DNA from: Deltaproteobacteria bacterium | GTDB taxonomy: Bacteria > Desulfobacterota > Desulfobulbia > Desulfobulbales > Desulfocapsaceae | Reading direction: 5' to 3' | Assembly: GCA_026388715.1 (NCBI GenBank) | Contig: JAPLJF010000026.1 | Location: forward strand, 124,001-188,000 | Length of the DNA stretch: 64,000 bases | In this document: piece after piece, positions 45,933 through 54,159 of the stretch | Numbering within the stretch: the first letter of the stretch is position 1 | How the letters are laid out: the number at the start of each line of letters is the position of its first letter | Notes under the pieces: model-generated | Database searches by the model: none | What the model saw: only the letters and a program-made list of their open reading frames with translations | Told to the model about the DNA's origin: nothing | Program-made: the position numbers and the translations under genes

Positions 45933-47201
45933 ATGAACGCACCTTCCACGCTGGCGATGATCCTGGCGGGCAGCCGGGTTGATGAGCTGGACGTCCTGAC
46001 CTGCTATCGTCCGAAATCAGCCGTGCCCTTTGGCGGATTCTGCCGGGTTATTGACTTTGCCCTGAGCAATCTGATGAACTCCGGTATCGAGCGGATTGCC
46101 ATCCTCAGTCAATATCGGAGTTTTTCCCTGATCAATCATATCGGCACCGGAGCGGCATGGGACATGATCGGCCGTTACCGGGGCATCTCCATTCTCCCTC
46201 CGTTCAAAGGCATGGACAGCGCCGACTGGTATCTGGGCTCGGCTGATGCTGTTTATAAGAATCTTGATTTTATCCGATACCATCAGCCCGAAGAGATCCT
46301 GATCCTGTCAGGAGATCATATCTATAACATGGATTACCGGAAGATGATCGCCTATCACCATGAAAAGAAGGCTGATCTGACCATTGGTTTTATTCAGGTA
46401 CCCCTGGAGAATGCCCATCGTTTTGGGGTGGCCGCTCTCGACGATGAAGACGGGGAGCGGGGAGGAAGGATGCTTGCCTACTGGGAAAAACCGGAAGTTC
46501 CTCAGTCCCGTTGGGTCTCACTTACGGTCCTGTGCTTCCGGCCCGAGGTCCTGTATCGTGCCCTGGAGGAAAATCACGGCAAGGATTCCTGTGAATTCGG
46601 CCGCGATATTATTCCCATGCTCATGGCGCAGAACTGCCGGGTTTATGGGTATAAACATCAGGGATATTGGGGCTATACCCGAACCATTGAAGAGTACTGG
46701 CAGTCCAATATGGATCTGTTGGGTGAGAATCCCAAGATTGATATGGAAAAATGGGGGGTGCGAACCAACCTTGCCCATCGGGGAATCTGTGATCTCCAGC
46801 CCACTTTGATCGGGGAGGAGGCCACGGTGCAAAACAGTATGATCTATAATGGCTGTGTGGTGGAGGGAACAGTGCGGAATTCGATCCTGTTTCCCGGGGT
46901 GCATGTGCAGAAAGGGGCGGTGGTCGAGTCTTCGGTTCTGTTTTTTAATAACATGATCGAGGAGGATTGCCGTCTGAACAAGGTTGTGGCCGATGTCAAC
47001 AGCGTCTTTGGCACGGGGGCCTGTGTCGGCCAGAGGGCAGGGATTGAGACCGCGCCAGGGGTGGCGAGAGAGGTGACGGTGGTTGGCTGGAATAACCAGA
47101 TCCCCGCGCACACTGTTATTGGCGAAGGGGCGATCATTGATCCCCATCTGCCCGCTGAACAGTGGAAACAGAAGGTGGCGGCCGGAGAGGTGATGCGATG
47201 A
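45933..47201 (+). CDS. ADP-glucose pyrophosphorylase-like subunit, likely non-catalytic
   Basis: A 422-residue homologue of GlgC with a nucleotidyltransferase domain and a C-terminal left-handed beta-helix. YRPKSAVPFGGFCRVIDF, SGDHIYNMDYRKM and AYWEKPEVP are clear. The N-terminal nucleotide loop, normally GGxGxRL, is replaced by LAGSRVDELDVL (residues 11-22) with no glycine pair and no arginine at the usual place. Loss of this loop suggests a regulatory subunit, similar to GlgD of Firmicutes or plant large subunits. AAGGGAGA precedes the ATG. It overlaps the second copy by four bases (ATGA). Confidence 0.85.
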   Translation: MNAPSTLAMILAGSRVDELDVLTCYRPKSAVPFGGFCRVIDFALSNLMNSGIERIAILSQYRSFSLINHIGTGAAWDMIGRYRGISILPPFKGMDSADWYLGSADAVYKNLDFIRYHQPEEILILSGDHIYNMDYRKMIAYHHEKKADLTIGFIQVPLENAHRFGVAALDDEDGERGGRMLAYWEKPEVPQSRWVSLTVLCFRPEVLYRALEENHGKDSCEFGRDIIPMLMAQNCRVYGYKHQGYWGYTRTIEEYWQSNMDLLGENPKIDMEKWGVRTNLAHRGICDLQPTLIGEEATVQNSMIYNGCVVEGTVRNSILFPGVHVQKGAVVESSVLFFNNMIEEDCRLNKVVADVNSVFGTGACVGQRAGIETAPGVAREVTVVGWNNQIPAHTVIGEGAIIDPHLPAEQWKQKVAAGEVMR

Positions 47202-48463
47202 GTCGGAAACAAGACGCCCTGGTTCTGCTGCTGGCCGGTGGGGTTGGCAGCCGCTTGAATATCCTGGTGCAGAGCCGGGCCAAACCGGCCGTGCCCTTTG
47301 GCGGCTTGTACCGGATCATTGATTTCAGTCTCAGCAATGTCATGAATTCCGGGCTGACAAAGGTCGGGGTCTTGACCCAGTACAAGCCGCTTTCTCTGAT
47401 GAAGCATATCGGCACGGGTGAGGCCTGGGATTTTACCGGCCGCAGCCGTGGGGTGAAGATTCTCCCGCCGCGCACCGGTTCTAAGGATTCTGACTGGTAC
47501 AAGGGTACGGCCGATGCGGTGCGGCAGAATATTGATTTTCTGGAGGCAAATCCTGCCGACGAGGTGATCCTGCTTTCTGGTGATCATATCTATCTCATGG
47601 ATTTTCATGCCATGCTTGAGTATCATCGCTATAAGAAGGCGGATGTGACCGTGGCCATGATGGTGGTCTCCAGGAGCGAGATCCACCAGTTCGGCGCCGG
47701 GATCATCGATGCCCACAACCGGATTGTTGACTGGGAGGAAAAACCGAAACATCCCAAGACCAACCTCGCCTCCATGGGGATTTATGTCTTCAATCGGCGT
47801 TATCTGCTGGATGCCCTGGCCAGAGATCGCGATGAGATTGATTTCGGGATGCATATCCTGCCGTGGGCCATTAAGAATGATAACGTCTTCGCCTATCCTT
47901 TTTATGGGTATTGGCGGGATGTGGGGACGATCCAGGCGTATTGGGAGGCCAATATGGATCTTCTCAAGCCGGGGAGCGGGATTTCGCCGGAAAAATGGAG
48001 GATCCGAACCAATGTGGAGGCCGAAGAGCGGCGGGCTGACCGGGCGCCGGCCCGTTACGGGGCCGAGGCCGTGGTCAAAGGCTCCATGATCTCTGCCGGC
48101 TGTACCATTCAAGGAACCGTGATCAATTCAGTGCTGGCCCCGGGGGTGGTGGTTGAAAAAGGGGCGGTGGTCAAGGATTCCATCCTTTTTGTCGATTGTG
48201 TGGTCGAGACTGGCGCCACTGTTGATCTTGCCATCTTTGATAAACGGGTCCATGTGGGATCCGGGGCCGTGATCGGCGCGGGGAGTAATCACCATATTCC
48301 CAATCGCAAGCAGCCAACCCATCTCTATACCGGGATCACCTTGGTCGGCAAAGAGGCAGTGGTTCCCAGGGGGCTGGTGGTGGGACGAAATTGCATTATC
48401 AAATCGCATACCCATTATGGCGCCTATCCCGGCAATGAAGTGCCGGATGGCGAGTCGGTGTAA
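47198..48463 (+). CDS. glgC: glucose-1-phosphate adenylyltransferase, catalytic subunit
   Basis: Makes ADP-glucose from glucose-1-phosphate and ATP for glycogen synthesis. The 421-residue protein retains the full signature LLAGGVGSRLNIL (residues 11-23), SRAKPAVPFGGLYRIIDF, SGDHIYLMDFHAM with the catalytic aspartate and DWEEKPKHP for sugar binding, then the beta-helix domain. The ATG overlaps the preceding gene's stop, and GGAGAGG supports it over the longer frame from 47162. The pair probably forms a hetero-oligomer with this as the active chain. Confidence 0.92.
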   Translation: MSRKQDALVLLLAGGVGSRLNILVQSRAKPAVPFGGLYRIIDFSLSNVMNSGLTKVGVLTQYKPLSLMKHIGTGEAWDFTGRSRGVKILPPRTGSKDSDWYKGTADAVRQNIDFLEANPADEVILLSGDHIYLMDFHAMLEYHRYKKADVTVAMMVVSRSEIHQFGAGIIDAHNRIVDWEEKPKHPKTNLASMGIYVFNRRYLLDALARDRDEIDFGMHILPWAIKNDNVFAYPFYGYWRDVGTIQAYWEANMDLLKPGSGISPEKWRIRTNVEAEERRADRAPARYGAEAVVKGSMISAGCTIQGTVINSVLAPGVVVEKGAVVKDSILFVDCVVETGATVDLAIFDKRVHVGSGAVIGAGSNHHIPNRKQPTHLYTGITLVGKEAVVPRGLVVGRNCIIKSHTHYGAYPGNEVPDGESV

Positions 48464-48466
48464 AAA

Positions 48467-48491
48467 AGGCAGAGGGCCATGTCTTCTGCCT
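48467..48491 (+). terminator. weak hairpin after glgC
   Basis: AGGCAGA at 48467-48473 pairs with TCTGCCT at 48485-48491. There is no T tract after it, so it may stabilise the 3' end rather than terminate. Confidence 0.3.
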
Positions 48492-48559
48492 AGATCCTGA
48501 AAAATATTGCGTTTTCATTCAACTCAAGTATTATGCCTCCTGCTTGCAAAGAGCATCCT

Positions 48560-48635
48560 GCCCGCGTAGCTCAGGGGATAGAGCACTGGATTCCTAATCC
48601 AGGTGTCGCGCGTTCGATTCGCGCCGTGGGCACCA
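48560..48635 (+). tRNA. tRNA-Arg (anticodon CCT)
   Basis: A full cloverleaf with acceptor GCCCGCG/CGTGGGC (one G-T pair), D arm GCTC/GAGC, anticodon stem CTGGA/TCCAG with loop TTCCTAA and anticodon CCT, and T arm GCGCG/CGCGC with loop TTCGATT. The CCA end is encoded at 48633-48635. It reads AGG codons. It is followed directly by a terminator and a block of AT-rich genes, a typical site for island insertion. Confidence 0.97.
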
Positions 48636-48643
48636 AACCATAT

Positions 48644-48690
48644 AAAAGGATTAATAAGCAAAAACAGCTTGTTAATCCTTTTTTGTTTTG
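48644..48690 (+). terminator. intrinsic terminator of the tRNA-Arg gene
   Basis: Arms AAAAGGATTAATAAGC (48644-48659) and GCTTGTTAATCCTTTT (48667-48682) pair with one G-T, and a T run follows. It lies nine bases after the tRNA CCA end. Confidence 0.9.
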
Positions 48691-48767
48691 TCCTCTTGGT
48701 ATTTGTTTTCCAGCTCAAATTTGTGGTGTGAGAAAAGGTGTATGAATTTTTTAAGAATACAGGTTGC

Positions 48768-49346
48768 TTAATTTTGTGTTTTTATTTCAGTTTGAACTTT
48801 TAAAGTCGGATTATCTTGAGGATAATTGGTGTTTGAATAGTGTTTTAAACCGTTTTTATCAGTCCACGAAAAGACTTTTCCAGAAAGAGATCTTTCTTGT
48901 GTTTTGTAATTATTATTTGATTGATTTGTTTCAGATGAATAAGATCTTGTGGAAGCTGGTCTAACTATATTATTTTTGTTTGAAACATCGTTTGTTTTTT
49001 GCTGATATGATTGTTCAGGTCGCGATTTGTCCTTAGAATAATCATGTTCCTGAATTTCCGGAGCTGCAATGATCTTCACGTTATTGCTTCTTGTATGATC
49101 TATATAGGCATTTATCCAATAAGCTAAAATAATGATAATTCCACATGTCCTGTATATGTGTCCATAAATTGGGTTAATTGGTTCTTTTTTTTTATTTCGT
49201 CTTGTTTTGTTTGAATCTTCATCCAAATTCTTTTTATCCAACTCGATATTATCATTCCAAAATTTACTGTCTTTTTTCCTGCCACCATACACTTTGTGTA
49301 TTAAAACTTTAGTTAATCTTGATACTTCGTCTTTTCGCTCTTTCAT
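48768..49346 (-). CDS. hypothetical single-pass membrane protein with DUF4124-like C-terminus
   Basis: A 192-residue, AT-rich gene. The first about 60 residues are very charged and probably cytoplasmic. A single hydrophobic helix (TCGIIIILAYWINAYI, near residue 68-83) follows, then a low-complexity Asn/Ser/Gln-rich stretch. The last 35 residues, with KVFSWTDKNGLKHYSNT, resemble the small DUF4124 domain found in periplasmic proteins. Function is unknown. Its base composition differs strongly from the glg genes upstream. Confidence 0.6.
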   Translation of the reverse strand: MKERKDEVSRLTKVLIHKVYGGRKKDSKFWNDNIELDKKNLDEDSNKTRRNKKKEPINPIYGHIYRTCGIIIILAYWINAYIDHTRSNNVKIIAAPEIQEHDYSKDKSRPEQSYQQKTNDVSNKNNIVRPASTRSYSSETNQSNNNYKTQERSLSGKVFSWTDKNGLKHYSNTNYPQDNPTLKVQTEIKTQN

Positions 49347-49425
49347 TTTTGGTTAATAGATATTTATTAATCGGAGCCGCACTAGTTACGGCATCCGTGT
49401 TAAATGACTGGTTAAATTATTGTTT

Positions 49426-50133
49426 TTATCCATTGGAGTTTTGAGATTTTTTTTCTGACTTTAATCCAGCCACACTTATTATGCTTTCTAGATGCTTTTG
49501 CCTTTCGTGCTTTGCGACATACCAATCTTTAATCAAGATCTCTATTAAGCCAATAAGTAATTGCGCCTCTTCAGGTTCCACTTCGATAATGAGGTTAATG
49601 TCCTTTTCCATGTGAGCACCAATATTTCCGATACTTCTAACTGAATCAATAGCTTGCCATGTAATAGGGTCAACCTTATCTTTTATTCCATTAATTTCAT
49701 CAACTAATCTTCCCTTTTTTACACTCCAAAAATCTCTTATGACCCCCTGTAAACATCTGCGAGACAGAGTGGCAGAAGCTTTAGGACTCAGGTTCTTTAT
49801 CAGACAAGCTTCATTATAATCAGCAAGAATAGCTTCTGGTATATAATCAGGAAATTGTTTTGCCAAAGAACTTGGCCTCATACTCCATTCAAATCTTTTT
49901 GTGTCGGCTTTTACCCAGTGGCTTCCATTGCCGTAGTGTGATGAATGAAGTGAACCAATAATTGCGTATTCACGACATTCATCATTCGGGCAAGTAATAA
50001 TTTCAGTGATTATGGCAGACTCACCATCTTTATTACCTTTATCAAAAAAATGAGTGTCACGGCTGAAATTTGAATCAGTAATAGTTGCTTCTCTGTTGCA
50101 ATAAGGACAAGTCCAGTTAAATTTAATTGCCAT
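49426..50133 (-). CDS. DUF4145 domain protein with N-terminal zinc ribbon
   Basis: A 235-residue protein. The N-terminus has CPYCNR and CPNDEC, spaced like a zinc ribbon. The C-terminal two thirds match DUF4145: YNEACLIKNLSPKASATLSRRCLQ, SVRSIGNIGAHME and EPEEAQLLIGLIEILI. The domain is often found near restriction-modification and other defence genes, but no such partner is in the window. The gene shares AT-rich composition with its neighbour. Function is unknown. Confidence 0.75.
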   Translation of the reverse strand: MAIKFNWTCPYCNREATITDSNFSRDTHFFDKGNKDGESAIITEIITCPNDECREYAIIGSLHSSHYGNGSHWVKADTKRFEWSMRPSSLAKQFPDYIPEAILADYNEACLIKNLSPKASATLSRRCLQGVIRDFWSVKKGRLVDEINGIKDKVDPITWQAIDSVRSIGNIGAHMEKDINLIIEVEPEEAQLLIGLIEILIKDWYVAKHERQKHLESIISVAGLKSEKKSQNSNG

Positions 50134-50501
50134 ATTTTACCTTTGTTAATCTAAAGTGTAATAGATAGAAAACTTTAATATCTGTGCTAGGCAGATTCTG
50201 TCTAGCATTATTCATAGGTTGCAACCAATTTATGTTTGGCCGGATTTTCAAGGCTGTATTGTAACACTACCTGATGGGGCGGTTAATCACAACAGATTCA
50301 ACAATATATACTGAAGGTTAGAGATTTCATAATTTTACCCGTCATCATGATGGAGGCGGATGAACTTCTCTCATAACTGTTTCAGCAAAATCGCGGATTA
50401 ACATAATTCCTGGTTGTTTAGTCCCTGAATTAAATGGTACGCTATGCCATGACCATTAACAACTCCGTATCCTTTCTTTCTGAACACAAAGAACAGGCCC
50501 C
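50134..50501. other. intergenic region without a gene
   Basis: About 370 bases between the - strand DUF4145 gene and the + strand TVP38 gene. The only structure I see is a small dyad, TGCTAGGC at 50185-50192 with GTCTAGCA at 50200-50207. No copy of the tRNA-Arg 3' end, which would mark an island border, is found here. Confidence 0.4.
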
Positions 50502-51182
50502 ATGAAGCCAGCCATCATCAACAAGATTGCCATTGTCCTGGCCATTGTTCTGCTGATTCTGCTGTTCAGGCTGCTGCATCTTGATCACTATCTGACCCTT
50601 TCGTATCTCAAGGCCTCGCGGGAACAGCTGGTCCAGCTCTATGCCGAGCGGGGGGCCCTGGTCATCGGCGGGTATATGTTGATCTATGTCGTGGCCACCG
50701 CCTTGTCCGTGCCGGGCGCGGTGATCCTGACCCTGGCCGGGGGCGCGCTTTTCGGGCTGGTCACGGGCACAATCGTCATCTCTTTTGCCTCGACCATCGG
50801 GGCGACCCTGGCCTGTCTGGTCTCCAGATTTCTGCTGCGGGACTGGGTTCAGGCACGATTCGGCGACAAGTTGCAGCGGATCAATGAGGGCATGGAGCGG
50901 GAGGGCGGCTATTATCTCTTCACCCTGCGCCTGATCCCGGTTTTTCCATTCTTTGTCATTAATCTGGCCATGGGTCTGACCCGGATCAGGATCTCCACCT
51001 ATTACTGGGTGTCGCAGCTTGGCATGTTGCCGGCCACAATTGTGTATGTGAATGCCGGCAAGGAGTTGGGAAAACTGGAGACACTGGCCGGGATCCTGTC
51101 GCCGAGTCTGATCTTTTCCTTTGTCCTGCTGGGGCTGTTCCCGATTACGGTGAAGAAGATCATGGCCAGGATAAAAAAATGA
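50502..51182 (+). CDS. TVP38/TMEM64-family (VTT domain) membrane protein
   Basis: A 226-residue inner-membrane protein of the DedA superfamily with about six hydrophobic segments. The core motif appears as VATALSVPGAVILTLAGGALFG near residue 65-86 and in the second half as LRLIPVFPFFVINLAMGL. Such proteins are linked to lipid scrambling or export. The next gene codes for a mercuric-reductase-like flavoprotein, and in other bacteria these two can be fused into one polypeptide. The stop codon (51180-51182) overlaps the start of a GATGGC repeat. Confidence 0.88.
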   Translation: MKPAIINKIAIVLAIVLLILLFRLLHLDHYLTLSYLKASREQLVQLYAERGALVIGGYMLIYVVATALSVPGAVILTLAGGALFGLVTGTIVISFASTIGATLACLVSRFLLRDWVQARFGDKLQRINEGMEREGGYYLFTLRLIPVFPFFVINLAMGLTRIRISTYYWVSQLGMLPATIVYVNAGKELGKLETLAGILSPSLIFSFVLLGLFPITVKKIMARIKK

Positions 51183-51307
51183 TGGCGTCGCGAAAAGTCC
51201 CAAATACTGCGTTGCTCTGCATCCTTCGTCACTGCGACGTACCCAAAAGTACGCCTCATTCCTCAGAATTTGTGCGCCTTGTCTTTGAGCCTTTTCGCTT
51301 AGCCATC
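51181..51307. repeat. GATGGC palindromic repeat, copy 2
   Basis: A 127-base copy from GATGGCGTCGCGAAAAG to CTTTTCGCTTAGCCATC. Outer arms GCGAAAAG/CTTTTCGC pair perfectly, and GATGGC/GCCATC closes the element. The inner hairpin ACGTAC/GTACGC pairs partly. It is one of two tandem copies with a period of 157 bases, and its first bases lie within the TVP38 stop codon. Confidence 0.9.
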
Positions 51308-51337
51308 CCCTTGATTGCTTTTTCCGAGATCAAAAAT

Positions 51338-51478
51338 GATGGCGTCGCGAAAAGTCCCAAATACCCCAAGGGCACTTCCTTCAGGGCGCACACATCCTTC
51401 GTCACTGCGACGTACCCAAAAGTACGCTCATCCCTCAAGATTTGCGCGCCTTGTCTTTGGGCTTTTCGCTTGGCCATC
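51338..51478. repeat. GATGGC palindromic repeat, copy 3
   Basis: A 141-base tandem neighbour of copy 2 with the same outer arms (GCGAAAAG/CTTTTCGC). It differs by a short internal expansion around 51375-51392. The 3' flank CCCTTGATTGCTTTTT plus GAGATCAAAAATGATG is repeated after both copies, so the duplicated unit is larger than the element itself. Confidence 0.9.
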
Positions 51479-51546
51479 CCCTTGATTGCTTTTTACGAGA
51501 TCAAAAATGATGAGATGATGAGTGCCTGAATGGAAAAGGAGACCCC

Positions 51547-53007
51547 ATGGCAAAATATGATTATGATCTGGGGGTGATCGGCGGCGGGGCAGCAGGCCTG
51601 ACCGTGGCTTCCGGGGCGGCCCAGTTGGGGGCCAGGATCCTGCTCATTGAAAAGGGGCCCGCGCTTGGCGGCGACTGCCTCCATTTTGGCTGTGTGCCGT
51701 CCAAGACCCTGATCCATTCGGCCCGGCTTTATCACAGCCTGAAAAGCTGTTCCCGTTTTGGCCTGCCCGAGGTGGCAATGGAGGAGGTTGATTTTTCCAG
51801 CATTGCCGCCCGGATCAGGTCGGTGATTGCGTCCATCCAGGAGCATGATTCCGTGGAACGCTTCTGCCGCCTGGGTGCGGAGGTCAGGTTCGGCGCCCCG
51901 CGTTTTGTCGACGAACATCAGATCGAGCTGGGCAATCAGCGCCTCTCGGCCAGGTCCTGGGTTATTGCCACCGGTTCATCCGCGACCCCTGCCCAGGGGC
52001 CAGTCCTCCAAAATATCGCCACTATCACCAATAAAGAGATCTTTGCCCTCGATCATCTGCCCGCCTCCCTCGTTGTCCTCGGGGCCGGCCCTATTGCCAT
52101 CGAGATGGCCCAGGCCTTCTGCCGTCTTGGCTCGCGGGTGACGGTGATCCAGCGCTCCGGCCAGATCCTGACCAAAGAGGATAAGGACCTGGCCGACGGG
52201 GTGATGGAGGTCATGGCGGGCGAAGGGGTCCGCTTTCTGCTGGGTGCCACCGTCACCGCGGCGAGAACGGTGGGGAACCATCAGGAGCTGGTGGTGGTCA
52301 GCGGGGCGGGTGAGGAGACGCTCCTGGCCGAGACCGTGCTGGTGGCCCAGGGCCGCAGCCCCAATATTGATGGTCTGGGGCTGGCGGAAATCGGGGTCGC
52401 CCATGATGCCGGCGGGATCACGGTGGACAGCCGGATGCGGACCAGTCATGCCCACATCTACGCTCCGGGGGATGTGAACGGCCGGTTTCAATTTACCCAT
52501 GCCGCCGGTCATGAGGGCGGGGTTGTGGTCGCCAATGCCATCTTCCGGCTGCCGCGCAAGGTCAATACCCGGTGGATGCCCTGGTGTACCTACTGCGACC
52601 CGGAGCTGGCCTCCATCGGCATGAATGAGAAAAGGGCCGCAGAGGCCGGGATTGCCTATACCGTCTGGACCGAAGAGTTTTCGAGCAATGACCGGGCCCT
52701 GGCCAGCGGCGGGGAGGTCGGCAAATTGAAGATGCTCCTTGATGCCAAGCAAAGGCCTCTGGGGGTGCAGATCCTGGGGCCGTCTGCAGGAGAAATCCTG
52801 GGTGAATGGGTGGCTGTTTTGAATGGCGGGATGAAGCTTTCCGCCCTGGCCGGGGCCATCCATCCCTATCCGACGCTCGCCGAGATCAACAAGCGGGTGG
52901 CAGGTTCCTGGCTCTCGCCCAAGATCTTTTCCCCTACGGTGCGCAGGGGGCTCAAGCTGATCTTTCAGTTGCAGGGATCTGCCTGCAATCCCGGTTCCAG
53001 GATTTGA
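51547..53007 (+). CDS. mercuric reductase-like flavoprotein disulfide oxidoreductase
   Basis: A 486-residue FAD/NAD(P)-dependent enzyme. The FAD motif GVIGGGAAGLTVASGAA and the redox pair GGDCLHFGCVPSKT (CxxxxC) are followed by the second nucleotide motif LGAGPIAIEMAQAF, YAPGDVN and the C-terminal dimerisation domain with HPYPTLAEI. The terminal cysteine pair used by true MerA for mercury is absent, so it is unlikely to be a dedicated mercuric reductase. Relatives act with an adjacent TVP38 protein on an unknown substrate. Starts with AAAGGAGA upstream. Confidence 0.88.
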   Translation: MAKYDYDLGVIGGGAAGLTVASGAAQLGARILLIEKGPALGGDCLHFGCVPSKTLIHSARLYHSLKSCSRFGLPEVAMEEVDFSSIAARIRSVIASIQEHDSVERFCRLGAEVRFGAPRFVDEHQIELGNQRLSARSWVIATGSSATPAQGPVLQNIATITNKEIFALDHLPASLVVLGAGPIAIEMAQAFCRLGSRVTVIQRSGQILTKEDKDLADGVMEVMAGEGVRFLLGATVTAARTVGNHQELVVVSGAGEETLLAETVLVAQGRSPNIDGLGLAEIGVAHDAGGITVDSRMRTSHAHIYAPGDVNGRFQFTHAAGHEGGVVVANAIFRLPRKVNTRWMPWCTYCDPELASIGMNEKRAAEAGIAYTVWTEEFSSNDRALASGGEVGKLKMLLDAKQRPLGVQILGPSAGEILGEWVAVLNGGMKLSALAGAIHPYPTLAEINKRVAGSWLSPKIFSPTVRRGLKLIFQLQGSACNPGSRI

Positions 53008-53014
53008 TGATACG

Positions 53015-54109
53015 ATGCAGGAAATAATAGCCCAATTCTGTGACCCTTCCGCTTTGCCGGCGGCCGAGCCGGTCGTTACGGTTCTGGGCGCCGGCAATAT
53101 CAACGACACCTGGCTGGTGCGGACAGGAGGGTTTTCTTTTGTCCTGCAGCGTCTAAATCGCCAGGTTTTTCCCTTCCCCCATCTGGTCATGGCCAATCTG
53201 GCCACCCTGTCCCGCCATCTTGCCGCCAAGGTCAATACCAGCGGTCAGCGCTGGGAAAACTGTATCCTCCTGCTCACCAAGGGAGGGGCGCCATTTTATA
53301 CCGACCGCCACGGGGATCTCTGGCGGGCGGTCAGCTATATTGACAGGACAACCACCCATCAGAGCATAGCGACACCAGCCCAGGCCGGACAGGTCGGTTG
53401 GGCTTTGGGTCACTTTCATCTCCTGCTGGCTGATCTGCCGGCCCAGGAGCTCCATGAGACCCTGCCCGGCTTTCATGTCCTGCCTTGCTATCTCGATCAC
53501 TTTGACCAGGTGCTCAGCGGCGCGGCCATGAAGAACGACCTTGATCTCCGGTTCTGTCTCGACTTTGTTGCCGCCAGGCGTAAGGACGCGGATGTGCTGG
53601 AGCGGGCCCGGTATCAGGGAAAGGTCAGGGTGCAGACGATCCACGGTGATCCCAAGGCCGGGAATGTCCTCTTTGATGTGGAAAGCGATCTGGCGGTGAG
53701 CCTTATCGATCTGGATACCGTGGGGCCGGGCCTCATCCACTACGATATCGGCGATTGTCTGCGCTCCTGCTGCAATGCCTCAGGGGAGGCGGCAGCTGAT
53801 CCGTCTCAGGTGGCGTTTGATATGGATCTGTGCCGGGAGGCGCTTGCCGGCTACTTTTCCGGGGCCGGGACTCTCCTCTCGGGCCACGACCGGGAGCTGA
53901 TCTTTCATGCAGTTCGTTTGATCTCGTTTGAGCTGGGTCTTCGGTTTCTCACCGATTATCTGGCAGGCAATTGCTATTTCAAGGTGCTCCATGAAGAGGA
54001 AAATCTGCATCGGGCCATGGTCCAGTTTCATTTGGTGCAGAGTATAGAGAGAAAGGAAAAGGAGATTGAAGAAATAGCTTTCAAGAGCAATCTTGTAACT
54101 TGCTTGTAA
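53015..54109 (+). CDS. APH/choline kinase-like phosphotransferase (NahK-like)
   Basis: A 364-residue kinase of the aminoglycoside phosphotransferase fold. GAGNINDTWLVRTGGFSFVLQR resembles the start of N-acetylhexosamine 1-kinases, and the catalytic IHGDPKAGNVLF and metal-binding LIDLDTVGPG are complete. The substrate is likely a sugar such as N-acetylhexosamine; this is inferred from resemblance. It starts seven bases after the flavoprotein gene, so a shared transcript is likely. Its 3' end overlaps, on the opposite strand, a short kdsB-like tail. Confidence 0.78.
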   Translation: MQEIIAQFCDPSALPAAEPVVTVLGAGNINDTWLVRTGGFSFVLQRLNRQVFPFPHLVMANLATLSRHLAAKVNTSGQRWENCILLLTKGGAPFYTDRHGDLWRAVSYIDRTTTHQSIATPAQAGQVGWALGHFHLLLADLPAQELHETLPGFHVLPCYLDHFDQVLSGAAMKNDLDLRFCLDFVAARRKDADVLERARYQGKVRVQTIHGDPKAGNVLFDVESDLAVSLIDLDTVGPGLIHYDIGDCLRSCCNASGEAAADPSQVAFDMDLCREALAGYFSGAGTLLSGHDRELIFHAVRLISFELGLRFLTDYLAGNCYFKVLHEEENLHRAMVQFHLVQSIERKEKEIEEIAFKSNLVTCL

Positions 54110-54159
54110 GGATCTGCTCCACAATGGCGATGTCCTCAGGATGGTCAACCCCGGTGCTT
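54081..54159 (-). pseudogene. possible remnant of the kdsB 3' end
   Basis: Read on the - strand after the waaA stop, one frame gives STGVDHPEDIAIVEQIL followed by TSKLQDCS and a stop at 54081-54083. TGVDxPED is the typical end of CMP-Kdo synthetase (KdsB). The frame is closed by a stop further upstream inside waaA, so only about 25-35 codons remain. It may be the scar of a deletion that removed kdsB from its usual place beside waaA. It is short, so chance cannot be fully excluded. Confidence 0.45.

Noticed and set aside
46844-48112. 422-residue frame on the - strand across the two glgC genes
   Set aside because: Antisense shadow with low-complexity His/Pro/Ile content; the + strand genes have full motifs.
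50134-50501. Island attachment site matching the tRNA-Arg 3' end
   Set aside because: No repeat of the tRNA end (CGTTCGATTCGCGCC) was found in this stretch.
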